From JAHJRJ01 sp037443685 (GTDB lineage: Bacteria > Bacteroidota > Ignavibacteria > UBA10030 > BY39), in assembly GCA_037443685.1 (NCBI GenBank), contig JBBINX010000050.1, positions 1 through 17,011 of the forward strand: a stretch of DNA of 17,011 bases. The letters run 5' to 3'. Each line of letters begins with the position of its first letter. Within the stretch, counting starts at the first letter, position 1. Below, piece after piece: positions 7,416-14,353 of this stretch. Both the position numbers and the translations under genes were made by a program. The notes beneath the pieces were generated by a model that was not told the DNA's origin, did not search any database, and worked only from the letters and a program-made list of their open reading frames with translations.

Positions 7416-8044
7416 AAAAATTTCTCATAGTAGTCTCTGCAATTTTATTAGTTTGTAATTTGGTATTTGCTGATAAATCTGAACAGATATTATCTAAAGT
7501 TCAGAAGAAATACAAAACAATAAAGGATGTGACGGCTGAATTCGTACAGAATATAACGTTCGCGGTCTCAAAGATGGAACAATCCTTTCAGGGTTCTCTA
7601 ATAATGAAAAAAGGTAATAAATACAGGATAGAAATGGACCAACAAACTATTGTAACCGACGGTAAAACAGTTTGGTCATATTCTCATCCGAACAACCAAG
7701 TGATAATAGATAAATATAAAGAAGATCCTAAATCGTTCTCTCCTGACCGTGTCTTAATTAATGTGCCTCAAAATTTTAACACTATCTTTATAGGAGATGA
7801 AAAGCTGTTCGGAAAAAAAACGGCCGTTATAAAGTTGACACCTAAAGAAAGCAGATCATTAATTAAAGCAATGAAGGTATGGATAGACCTCGACGATTAC
7901 TTGATGCGAAAAATTGAGATTACAGACGTGAGCGACAACGTGAACCTCTACCTAATCAACTCTATCAAATTGAACACCGGCGTCTCGGATAATATTTTCA
8001 AATTTGAAATTCCCGAGGGGACAGATACCATAGACCTGCGATAA
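7412..8044 (+). CDS. lolA: LolA-like periplasmic outer-membrane lipoprotein carrier
   Basis: A 210-residue protein with a clear signal peptide (KKF, hydrophobic core 4-19, likely cut after A20). LolA carries lipoproteins across the periplasm from the LolCDE exporter. The mature part matches the family: an N-terminal amphipathic helix (SEQILSKVQKKYKTIKDVTAEFVQ), then strands such as FQGSLIMKKGNKYRIEM, the TDGKTVWSYSHPNNQVIID segment, and the C-terminal region with LMRKIEITDVSDNVNLYLINSIKLN and FKFEIPEGTDTI. Its ATG overlaps the ftsK stop (ATGA), a coupling that also suits the ftsK-lolA neighbourhood seen in Bacteroidota-type genomes. No LolB or LolCDE gene is in view. Confidence 0.88.
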   Translation: MKKFLIVVSAILLVCNLVFADKSEQILSKVQKKYKTIKDVTAEFVQNITFAVSKMEQSFQGSLIMKKGNKYRIEMDQQTIVTDGKTVWSYSHPNNQVIIDKYKEDPKSFSPDRVLINVPQNFNTIFIGDEKLFGKKTAVIKLTPKESRSLIKAMKVWIDLDDYLMRKIEITDVSDNVNLYLINSIKLNTGVSDNIFKFEIPEGTDTIDLR

Positions 8045-8052
8045 ATGTCCGT

Positions 8053-9072
8053 ATGAACCCCAAAATAAAAACTTTTCTAAGGTACTTCATCAGTTCGATA
8101 TTAACTGTGAGTTTTTTGTATTTTGCTTTTAAAGGTACCGATTTCGGTAACCTATTAGAGATTTTATCAAATGCGAATTATTTGTGGGTGCTCGCGATGT
8201 TTCCCATCTTACTCCTCAGTCACGGGATTCGCGCTTGGCGATGGCGCTACTTGTTAGAACCAGTGAAACGAGATCTTGCTTTTCGATACCTGTTTTCTTC
8301 TCTCATCATTGGTTATATGATGAATAACGTTGCTCCACGGGCTGGTGAGTTTGTCAGACCTTACGCTATCAATAAATTTGAGGGAGTTTCGCGAAGCGCT
8401 GCATTCGGAACGGTGCTTGTCGAAAGAATTCTCGACGTTATCTCATTTATGATTTTAATTGCGCTTATTCCCCTTGTTTATTCGGGTCCGTTAGCTGAAA
8501 CGTTCCCTTGGCTTACTGAGATGGGTATCTGGATTACTATCGGAACATTAATTTTTTTCGGACTATTTATTTTTTTAATGGTGCGCCGCGATATAGTTAT
8601 TAAAATATTAAAATATTTCACAAAGAATGTTTCTGAACGCAGGTCGAAATTAATCGAACACATCACTCATTCTTTCTTGGATGGGTTTCTCTTTTTTAAA
8701 AGTTCTCAAAATTATTTGATATTTATTTTTACAACAATTCTAATTTGGGGCTTATATGTTATTATGATGTATTTACCTTTTTATGCTTTCGGACTTGTTG
8801 AAAAATATAATCTTGATATGGGGTCGGCGCTGGTCGTACAAGCAATTTCGAGCATCGGAATCTTAATTCCTACACCGGGTGCTACCGGTCCGTATCATTA
8901 TTTTACAATTCAAACTTTAACCCAGCTTTATGGCGTCGAAGACGACTTAGCCCGCAGTTATGCCGCCGTTACTCACGCAATCGGATTCATCGGAGTCACA
9001 ATGCTCGGAATCTATTTTTTCTTAAGAGATAATTTGAAAATTACAGAAGTAATGAAACAAAAAGATGAATAA
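8053..9072 (+). CDS. YbhN/UPF0104-type integral membrane protein (LPG synthase TM-like, flippase-like)
   Basis: A 339-residue polytopic membrane protein with about eight hydrophobic segments. It carries the signature of the lysylphosphatidylglycerol synthase transmembrane family: RAWRWRYLLEP, the N-x-x-P-R-x-G-E motif (N92 to E99 in NNVAPRAGEFVRP), VERILDV with E124, R125 and D128, and a C-terminal PTPGATGPYHYF loop. The soluble aminoacyl-transfer domain of MprF is absent, so this is the stand-alone membrane part, which is usually proposed to move or handle lipids or lipid-linked glycans. The substrate is unknown. The gene lies 8 bases after lolA, with no strong ribosome binding site, and is the last gene before the palindromic element. 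Its position before uppP keeps it in an envelope-lipid context. Confidence 0.85.
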   Translation: MNPKIKTFLRYFISSILTVSFLYFAFKGTDFGNLLEILSNANYLWVLAMFPILLLSHGIRAWRWRYLLEPVKRDLAFRYLFSSLIIGYMMNNVAPRAGEFVRPYAINKFEGVSRSAAFGTVLVERILDVISFMILIALIPLVYSGPLAETFPWLTEMGIWITIGTLIFFGLFIFLMVRRDIVIKILKYFTKNVSERRSKLIEHITHSFLDGFLFFKSSQNYLIFIFTTILIWGLYVIMMYLPFYAFGLVEKYNLDMGSALVVQAISSIGILIPTPGATGPYHYFTIQTLTQLYGVEDDLARSYAAVTHAIGFIGVTMLGIYFFLRDNLKITEVMKQKDE

Positions 9073-9076
9073 TATT

Positions 9077-9184
9077 CAGGCTATTGAAATAGTCATTCTA
9101 AACTTGGTTCAGGGTCTAATAATGAGTCAGATTTCGAAACGAGTTCGGAATGGTGCTCGCGGTGACTATTATTTCAATCGCCTG
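9077..9184 (+). repeat. 108-base imperfect palindromic intergenic element
   Basis: The outer arms match: CAGGCTATTGAAATAGTCA (9077-9095) pairs with 9163-9184, with one mismatch and a 3-base ATA insertion. The inner arms are 9095-9117 and 9129-9151: 15 of 23 positions are Watson-Crick pairs and 5 more are G-U pairs in the plus-strand RNA, closing on an 11-base loop (9118-9128). A short unpaired stretch (9152-9162) sits in the right arm. The whole spacer therefore folds into one long hairpin. It begins 5 bases after the YbhN-like stop and ends 10 bases before the uppP ribosome binding site. It looks like a small dispersed REP/MITE-like repeat, but only one copy is in the window, so dispersal is not shown. 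It codes for nothing evident. Confidence 0.7.
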
Positions 9185-9204
9185 ATCAATTAACAGGAGG
9201 ATAT

Positions 9205-10023
9205 TTGAGCTTAATCGATGCGATAATTTTAGGAATCGTACAAGGATTGACAGAGTTTTTACCAATCAGCAGTTCGGGGCATTTAGTTCTTGGGCAGGAA
9301 CTGTTGGGCATAATACACCAACCGGATATTGCTTTCGAGGTTTTCGTCCACTTCGGTACACTGATAAGTGTTATCGCAATGTTTTGGAAAGATATACGTC
9401 TAATAATTTTATCGATCGTGCAGGTGATTTCATCCCCGTTTAAAATTAAATCTATATATAAAGAAAATTACCACTTTAGGATTGCAGTGTATATATTCAT
9501 CGGGTCATTGCCGGCTGGAATAATCGGCTTGATGTTTAAGAACGACGTTGAATTATTATTTAATGACCCCAAATTTGTTGCAGTAATGTTACTGATTACG
9601 GGATTAATTTTGTTTCTTACAAAATTTTCTAATCCGCGAAAAGACTCAAAAGTCGGTTTGGCATCAGCAATTGTTATCGGATTTGCTCAAGCAGTCGCAA
9701 TTATTCCTGGTATTTCACGTTCGGGAATAACTATTAGCAGCGGACTTTTTTCAGGTGTTTCATCCGCAGAAGCAGCCCGTTTTTCGTTTTTGTTGTCGTT
9801 GCCTGTTATTTTCGGTGCGACGATAATGGAAACCAAAGAGCTGTTAGAGGTACCAATCCGTAACGACCAGTTTTTTGTTTTATTTGCAGGCACTATCGTT
9901 TCAGCAATATCTGGATACATCGCGATTAAATTAGTATTAAGCATTATACAAAAGCAAAAATTCAGTTGGTTTGCTTATTATTGTTTCATTGTAGGAATAT
10001 TGGGACTATTTTTCATCGGTTAA
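9205..10023 (+). CDS. uppP: Undecaprenyl-diphosphatase UppP/BacA
   Basis: A 272-residue integral membrane enzyme that removes a phosphate from undecaprenyl diphosphate, recycling the lipid carrier for peptidoglycan and other envelope glycans and giving bacitracin tolerance. Both signature motifs are present: QGLTEFLPISSSGH with Q13, E17 and H26, matching the E17, E21 and H30 region of E. coli BacA, and PGISRSG at 168-174 with the conserved arginine R172. Several hydrophobic helices cover the rest. The start is TTG at 9205. A full AGGAGG lies at 9195-9200, four bases upstream; there is no in-frame ATG nearby, and the residue spacing to the first motif fits the family. The gene starts a second run with the cyclophilin gene 34 bases downstream. 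Confidence 0.95.
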   Translation: MSLIDAIILGIVQGLTEFLPISSSGHLVLGQELLGIIHQPDIAFEVFVHFGTLISVIAMFWKDIRLIILSIVQVISSPFKIKSIYKENYHFRIAVYIFIGSLPAGIIGLMFKNDVELLFNDPKFVAVMLLITGLILFLTKFSNPRKDSKVGLASAIVIGFAQAVAIIPGISRSGITISSGLFSGVSSAEAARFSFLLSLPVIFGATIMETKELLEVPIRNDQFFVLFAGTIVSAISGYIAIKLVLSIIQKQKFSWFAYYCFIVGILGLFFIG

Positions 10024-10057
10024 TTATAAATTATCAAAAAATTAGAAAGGATAAAAA

Positions 10058-10672
10058 ATGAAAACATTAAAATCAATTATCATAATACTTTTAACTGTGT
10101 CGGTTGTTTTTGCAATTGGACAGGAAAAAAGTAAAAAACAAAAGGAGAAAAAAATGGAACTTAAAGCAATAAGTAACCCCGTAGTCATAATGGAAACATC
10201 AATGGGGATTATTGAGATAGAACTCTTTGTAAAAGAAACGCCTAAGACTGTCGAGAACTTTATAGGTTTGACTAAGAAGGGTTATTACAATGGAATTATT
10301 TTCCATCGCGTTATTGCAAATTTCATGATACAAGGTGGCGACCCCACCGGAACAGGCCGCGGCGGCGAGAGCATATGGGGCAAACCGTTTGAGGATGAAG
10401 TCAGCCCGAAGTTAAAACATGACGGTCCTGGCATCTTATCAATGGCAAATGCAGGCCCGAATACAAACGGAAGCCAATTTTTTATTACACTGGTTCCTAC
10501 ACCACATCTTGATGGCAGGCATTCGGTATTTGGAAAAGTCGTTAAAGGGATGGATGTCGTTCAAGCGATTGGAAAAGTTGAAACTACAAAGCCGGGAGAT
10601 AGGCCCAAAAAAGATGTCGTGATGCAAAAAGTGTATCTCAAGGACGCTAAGGCTGCAGAGAAAAGTAAATAA
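10058..10672 (+). CDS. Secreted cyclophilin-type peptidyl-prolyl cis-trans isomerase
   Basis: A 204-residue protein with a signal peptide (MKTLKS, hydrophobic core to about residue 19, likely cut near VVFA) and a Lys-rich spacer (about 23-32). A complete cyclophilin domain follows, which speeds proline isomerisation in folding proteins. Key residues are FHR (82-84, catalytic R84), MIQGGD, GSQFF (138-142) and HLDGRHSVFG (from H150). H150 stands where human CypA has Trp121, a change common in bacterial cyclophilins. AGAAAGG (10044-10050) supports the first ATG. A second strong site, AAAGGAG (10141-10147), lies 6 bases before Met33, so a shorter form without signal peptide is possible. The stop TAA overlaps the permease ATG by one base. 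Confidence 0.93.
   Translation: MKTLKSIIIILLTVSVVFAIGQEKSKKQKEKKMELKAISNPVVIMETSMGIIEIELFVKETPKTVENFIGLTKKGYYNGIIFHRVIANFMIQGGDPTGTGRGGESIWGKPFEDEVSPKLKHDGPGILSMANAGPNTNGSQFFITLVPTPHLDGRHSVFGKVVKGMDVVQAIGKVETTKPGDRPKKDVVMQKVYLKDAKAAEKSK
10141..10156 (+). promoter_or_regulatory. Internal ribosome binding site and in-frame ATG within the cyclophilin gene
   Basis: AAAGGAG (10141-10147) is followed, after six A/G bases, by an ATG at 10154 in frame with the gene (Met33). This point lies just after the signal peptide and Lys-rich spacer and just before the cyclophilin domain. The match and spacing are as good as those of the annotated start. The bases also encode Lys and Glu codons (KKQKEKK), so chance is a real alternative. 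Confidence 0.35.
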
Positions 10673-12066
10673 TGGCAGAAAAAAACGGTCAACTTAAACG
10701 TAGCTTAAACCTATTAGATGCCACCACACTTGTAATTGGGTCTATGATTGGTTCGGGTATTTTCATCGCACCGTCGTTGATGGCGGGATATTTACAGACA
10801 CCTGGCTTAATCGTGTTATTGTGGATAATTGGCGGAGTACTGACGGTGTTCGCGAGTTTAAGTTACGCTGAACTTGCAGCGATGATGCCCCGTTCAGGCG
10901 GGCAGTATGTTTTTCTACGTCAAGCATACTCACCGATTTGGGGTTTCCTGTATGGTTGGACTTTATTCCTTGTAATACAAACGGGTTTTATCGCTGCTGT
11001 TGCGGTTGCTTTCGCAAAATATTTAGGCGTTTTTGTCCCCTCGCTTTCCGAAAACAATATTTTGTTCACCTTCGGAAATGTCAGTTTAAACAGTGTGCAA
11101 GTCGTTGCTATCGTAAGTATTATTATCCTCACTGCAATAAACATATTTGGTGTAAAACTTGGAGCCACTATACAAAATATTTTTACAATCTCTAAGGTTG
11201 CTGCACTTTCTTTTTTAATTACCGTCGCCTTTGTTGTTGGAAATGGTTCAATAAAAAATTTTAGTCCCCTAATTACACCTGTTGTACCGGAAGTTTTAGG
11301 TATGACTTTTTTCGCAGCTTTCGCCGTAGCGATGTCGAAAGCCCTTTTTGCCTACGATGCGTGGAATAGTGTTACATTTGCCGCTGAAGAGATAAAAGAT
11401 CCGCACCGCAATTTACCACGTGCTCTTATTTTGGGAACTTCGATTACTATGCTCGTTTATACCCTAACTACAATCGCATACATTTATATAGTTCCTATTC
11501 AACAAATGGCTGTCGTTGCTGATAATCGGATTGCCGCGGAAGTGGCGAGTATCATTTTAGGTCCAGCTGGTTTGATATTCATTACGTCGGCAATTTTAAT
11601 TTCTACATTCGGTTGTAACAACGGTTTAATACTTGCAGGTCCTCGCGTTTATTTCGCTATGGCTAAAGACAAACTCTTTATCGAAAAAGCAAAAAAGATA
11701 AGCCCGAGATTCAGCACACCGGCAATATCTCTATCATACCAGTGTGTTTGGGCTTGTATACTAACATTGACGGGAACTTACAGCGACCTGCTAACTTACA
11801 CAGCTTTTGCATCGCTTTTATTCGGTGTTTTAACTGTATCAGGCCTATTTGTTTTGCGGAAAAAAATGCCCGATGTTGAACGACCTTATAAAACCTGGGG
11901 TTATCCAGTTGTTCCTCTATTATATATATTGGCAGCTCTTTTTTTTATTATTTACATTTTCGTAGGAGATGTACGGAATTCCGGCTTTGGTTTAGTTATT
12001 ATATTGAGTGGCGTTCCCTTCTATTTTTATTTAAGAAGAAAAAATATAATAAATTCCAAAAATTAA
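10672..12066 (+). CDS. APC-family amino acid permease
   Basis: A 464-residue inner-membrane transporter of the amino acid-polyamine-organocation superfamily, with about twelve hydrophobic segments and normal length. The first helix has the substrate-site motif IGSMIGSGIF. The second region (SYAELAAMMPRSGGQYVFLRQAY) and the FAYDAWNSVTFAAEEIKDPHRNLPRA segment are typical of the LAT/APA branch. The C-terminal part (KMPDVERPYKTWGYPVVPLLYI) is also standard for this branch. The exact amino acid cannot be read from the sequence. Its ATG overlaps the cyclophilin stop by one base (TAATG), which suggests translational coupling, and holA starts 9 bases after its stop. Confidence 0.92.
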   Translation: MAEKNGQLKRSLNLLDATTLVIGSMIGSGIFIAPSLMAGYLQTPGLIVLLWIIGGVLTVFASLSYAELAAMMPRSGGQYVFLRQAYSPIWGFLYGWTLFLVIQTGFIAAVAVAFAKYLGVFVPSLSENNILFTFGNVSLNSVQVVAIVSIIILTAINIFGVKLGATIQNIFTISKVAALSFLITVAFVVGNGSIKNFSPLITPVVPEVLGMTFFAAFAVAMSKALFAYDAWNSVTFAAEEIKDPHRNLPRALILGTSITMLVYTLTTIAYIYIVPIQQMAVVADNRIAAEVASIILGPAGLIFITSAILISTFGCNNGLILAGPRVYFAMAKDKLFIEKAKKISPRFSTPAISLSYQCVWACILTLTGTYSDLLTYTAFASLLFGVLTVSGLFVLRKKMPDVERPYKTWGYPVVPLLYILAALFFIIYIFVGDVRNSGFGLVIILSGVPFYFYLRRKNIINSKN

Positions 12067-12075
12067 TTTTGGATC

Positions 12076-13098
12076 ATGGTCAAGGAAAAATCAGAAGAAA
12101 TAACCGTCAAAGATCTGCAATCATCCATCCTTCGGAATGATGTTAAACCGCTATATTATTTTTTTGGTGAAGAAGATTTTTTGATTGAAGAAATGGTTAA
12201 ACTCCTGATTGAAAAAAATATTGATGAATCCCTTAAGGGATTTAATTTAGATATGATAGATGGTGGTTCCATCAATGTTAGAGAAGTAGTAGCTTATGCA
12301 TCGGCTTATCCGATGATATCAGAAAAGCGTGTTCTGGTAGTAAGGGATTTTAATAAACTGATACAAAGCGAAAATAATAAAGAGATCATGCTTCGTTATC
12401 TCCAGAATCCGTCGCAAACTACATTGCTGATCATGATAGGCACAAAGTTAGATAACAGAACGACAATTGCAAAAGCAATAAAAGAATATGGAACAGTCGT
12501 TGAGTTTAAACCTCTTTATGATAATCAGGTACCGGCATGGATACAGAATCATGCGCGGGTTTTTGAGAAAAATATTTCAGAAGAAGCTACACATTTGTTG
12601 GCTGAATACGTTGGCAATTCGATGAGAGAAATTCATACTGAGTTGGAAAAACTCTCGATTTACTTGGGTGATAAATTAACAATCGAAGAAGACGACGTTA
12701 GTTCTGTGGTAGGGGTTTCCAAATCTTACAATATTTTCGCACTGCAGAATGCGATTGGACAAAGAGATATTTCGAAAGCGGTTACGATTCTAGAAATTAT
12801 GATGGAGAATGGTGAAAACTCTATCGGAACGATTGCAATGTTGACTAAGTTTTTTCAAAAATTGTGGATACTTAAAGGTTCATCACTCCGATCCGAAACC
12901 GAAATGGCGAATCTATTCAAGATAAATAAATATTTTGTTCAGAATTTCGTATCGGCAGCTTCAAACTACAAACTGACTGAAATTGAAAATGCTTTCAATG
13001 AACTGACACTGGCCGACGAAACCTTAAAAATGAGTAAGATGGATGAAAAATTAACTATGACACTTATGATATATAATATTATTAAAAACTTGACTTAA
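12076..13098 (+). CDS. holA: DNA polymerase III delta subunit
   Basis: A 340-residue clamp-loader subunit that opens the beta sliding clamp. The N-terminal pattern VKPLYYFFGEEDFLIEEMV is the family's degenerate P-loop-like region, followed by FNLDMIDGG, a stretch around AYPMISEKRVLVVRDFNKL, and TTLLIMIGTKLDNRTTIAKAI. The second domain has the alpha-helical segment LLAEYVGNSMREIHTELEKLSIYLG. The C-terminal collar-type helices include NIFALQNAIGQRDISKAVTIL. Length matches the family (about 340). As usual for delta, there is no functional Walker A lysine. The gene lies 9 bases after the permease and ends the second run of genes. Confidence 0.92.
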   Translation: MVKEKSEEITVKDLQSSILRNDVKPLYYFFGEEDFLIEEMVKLLIEKNIDESLKGFNLDMIDGGSINVREVVAYASAYPMISEKRVLVVRDFNKLIQSENNKEIMLRYLQNPSQTTLLIMIGTKLDNRTTIAKAIKEYGTVVEFKPLYDNQVPAWIQNHARVFEKNISEEATHLLAEYVGNSMREIHTELEKLSIYLGDKLTIEEDDVSSVVGVSKSYNIFALQNAIGQRDISKAVTILEIMMENGENSIGTIAMLTKFFQKLWILKGSSLRSETEMANLFKINKYFVQNFVSAASNYKLTEIENAFNELTLADETLKMSKMDEKLTMTLMIYNIIKNLT

Positions 13099-13118
13099 AA
13101 AATACTTTATATTAGATT
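13090..13118 (+). promoter_or_regulatory. Candidate sigma70-like promoter for the SPOR gene
   Basis: TTGACT (13090-13095), inside the end of holA, is 17 bases from TAGATT (13113-13118). Together they match the TTGACA/TATAAT consensus at 9 of 12 positions with ideal spacing. It would give a leader of roughly 40 bases to the ATG at 13167. The surroundings are AT-rich, so chance matches are common. Confidence 0.3.
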
Positions 13119-13166
13119 GTAGCTGAAAATATAAAGGAAAAACATTTATAACTGAAGAGGTTAAAT

Positions 13167-13778
13167 ATGCCAAATTTAAATATCAAGGATGATTTACGAT
13201 CGAGAATGAAACCACAACCACTTACACCCTTTAAGAAACAACCAATGTCTAGCGGGAGGGGAAAAACTTTGCCTGTGTTAGTTATTGTAGGCGCTGTTAT
13301 TCTGATAGCGGTTGGAGTTTATTTATTGAGTCAATTTGGATACATAAAATTGTGGGAGAAGAAAGTTTCAGTTACTAATGTAACCAAAGAACAACCTACC
13401 GAAATTATATCACCCCCAGATGAGAGTACCGTCCAGCCACAGGTAGTTGAAGCACCAGCAGTGACCGAAATTCAAAACCCAAACGAAGTAGTAAATGAAA
13501 TTGAAAAAAAACTGAAAGAGAAAACAACAGAAACTGCGACGGGAGAATATGCTATTTTTATTTACTCTTTCCGAGATAAAACAAATGCTGTAAAAGCAGC
13601 ACAACGTTGGACAGATGCAGGTTATATTTCTCTAATTACAGAGAAAGATGATCGAATCGGTGGCAAATGGTATAGGGTGAGCATCGGAAGATTTGAAACT
13701 AAAAATGAAGCTCTCAAAGTTGCACAAAAGTTGTCGAACTCCTTTGATGCTGGTTACGTAATTGATAGATTAAAATAA
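13167..13778 (+). CDS. SPOR-domain, single-pass membrane protein
   Basis: A 203-residue protein, probably inserted with its N-terminus in the cytoplasm. A basic, Pro-rich tail (1-34) precedes one membrane helix (about 35-55), a Pro/Glu/Thr-rich periplasmic linker (about 65-124) and a C-terminal SPOR domain (about 126-203; YAIFIYSFRDKTNAVKAAQRW and GGKWYRVSIGRFETKNEALKVAQKL). SPOR domains bind glycan strands lacking stem peptides, which mark septal peptidoglycan, so a role in division or wall remodelling is likely, as for FtsN and DamX. FtsN identity is not claimed. GAAGAGG about 6 bases upstream supports the ATG. The gene is separated from holA by 68 bases and may have its own promoter. Its stop abuts the stop of the minus-strand gene. 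Confidence 0.88.
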   Translation: MPNLNIKDDLRSRMKPQPLTPFKKQPMSSGRGKTLPVLVIVGAVILIAVGVYLLSQFGYIKLWEKKVSVTNVTKEQPTEIISPPDESTVQPQVVEAPAVTEIQNPNEVVNEIEKKLKEKTTETATGEYAIFIYSFRDKTNAVKAAQRWTDAGYISLITEKDDRIGGKWYRVSIGRFETKNEALKVAQKLSNSFDAGYVIDRLK

Positions 13779-14066
13779 TCAAACTATTTTTTGTCGTTCA
13801 CTTTTAGCATAAGCGTAATAAAAAAATCCCTCTATCAAGGTTAATAAAACTAACGACATTGTATCGCGGTCGAACCAAGTTCCCAACCCCTTTGCATCAA
13901 AAAAGAATTTGAGGATAACAGTTGACACAGACCAACCTACACCGAAAATCAATAACATAAATCCTGCTGATAACACCCCGTCTAATGTGCCAGATTGTTG
14001 CCACCTTATAGTAAATATTGCTACAATCGCAACAACGTGTATATAGAAAATTAAAACAGCTATCAT
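13779..14066 (-). CDS. Small three-helix membrane protein of unknown function
   Basis: A 95-residue protein I do not recognise. It has three strongly hydrophobic segments (about 1-20, 30-52 and 69-87), a Trp/Gln loop after the first, and an Asp/Gly/Trp-containing loop (57-68) between the second and third. The tail SERQKIV is charged. Codons look normal and no gene competes on the plus strand, so it is probably real. It is convergent with the SPOR gene with no gap between the two stop codons, so transcription end signals of each gene must lie inside or antisense to the other. The minus-strand ATG is preceded by a weak GAAAG. A role with the SPOR protein is possible but is not shown. Confidence 0.7.
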   Translation of the reverse strand: MIAVLIFYIHVVAIVAIFTIRWQQSGTLDGVLSAGFMLLIFGVGWSVSTVILKFFFDAKGLGTWFDRDTMSLVLLTLIEGFFYYAYAKSERQKIV

Positions 14067-14098
14067 TGTATTCTTTCGTTTAAATATGAGTCTTATAG

Positions 14099-14127
14099 TG
14101 AAATCTCATCGAAATATAAAGATTTCA
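14099..14127. repeat. Inverted repeat between divergent genes
   Basis: TGAAATCT (14099-14106) and AGATTTCA (14120-14127) are perfect inverted copies with a 13-base spacer. The site is 33 bases upstream of the minus-strand ATG and about 75 bases upstream of the rightward -35. It could be an operator or a leader hairpin for the minus-strand gene. No T-run follows. In AT-rich DNA, chance is possible. Confidence 0.3.
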
Positions 14128-14200
14128 TCATGGATAGTCAATAAAAAAAATAGTGCGGGAATCTACCCCCCCAACTTTTTAAAAAAAAATAAAAAATCAC

Positions 14201-14229
14201 TTGACAATAAGTAGATATTTCATTATATA
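14201..14229 (+). promoter_or_regulatory. Sigma70-like promoter for the secreted Asp-box protein
   Basis: TTGACA (14201-14206), a perfect -35, is followed after exactly 17 bases by TATATA (14224-14229), 5 of 6 to the -10 consensus. An alternative -10, TATAAA (14226-14231), overlaps it. Directly upstream is an A/T tract (14176-14198) resembling an UP element. The direction fits the gene at 14354. Confidence 0.55.
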
Positions 14230-14353
14230 AAACTGATAAAAATTAAAAAATTTAAGCTTGTCCAATCAAATAATCTAATATGTTGCTTCTTTTAATTAAG
14301 AACCAACCAGATGTCTTCTAAAATAATCTTAACATAAAAGTAAGAGGGATATT

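Larger units (their letters stand above)
14067..14353. other. 287-base AT-rich divergent intergenic region
   Basis: This lies between the minus-strand membrane gene and the plus-strand secreted-protein gene. It holds an 8-base inverted repeat (14099-14106 with 14120-14127), a run of seven C (14166-14172), a run of T then A (14176-14198), and a sigma70-like promoter facing right (14201-14229). From about 14236 to the ATG there is a leader of roughly 118 bases in which I see no clear structure. No gene or RNA is recognised here. Confidence 0.6.

Noticed and set aside
7412..7471. Lipoprotein signal at Cys15 of the LolA-like protein
   Set aside because: The residue before the cysteine is Val and the hydrophobic core continues past it, so a normal cleavage after A20 fits better.
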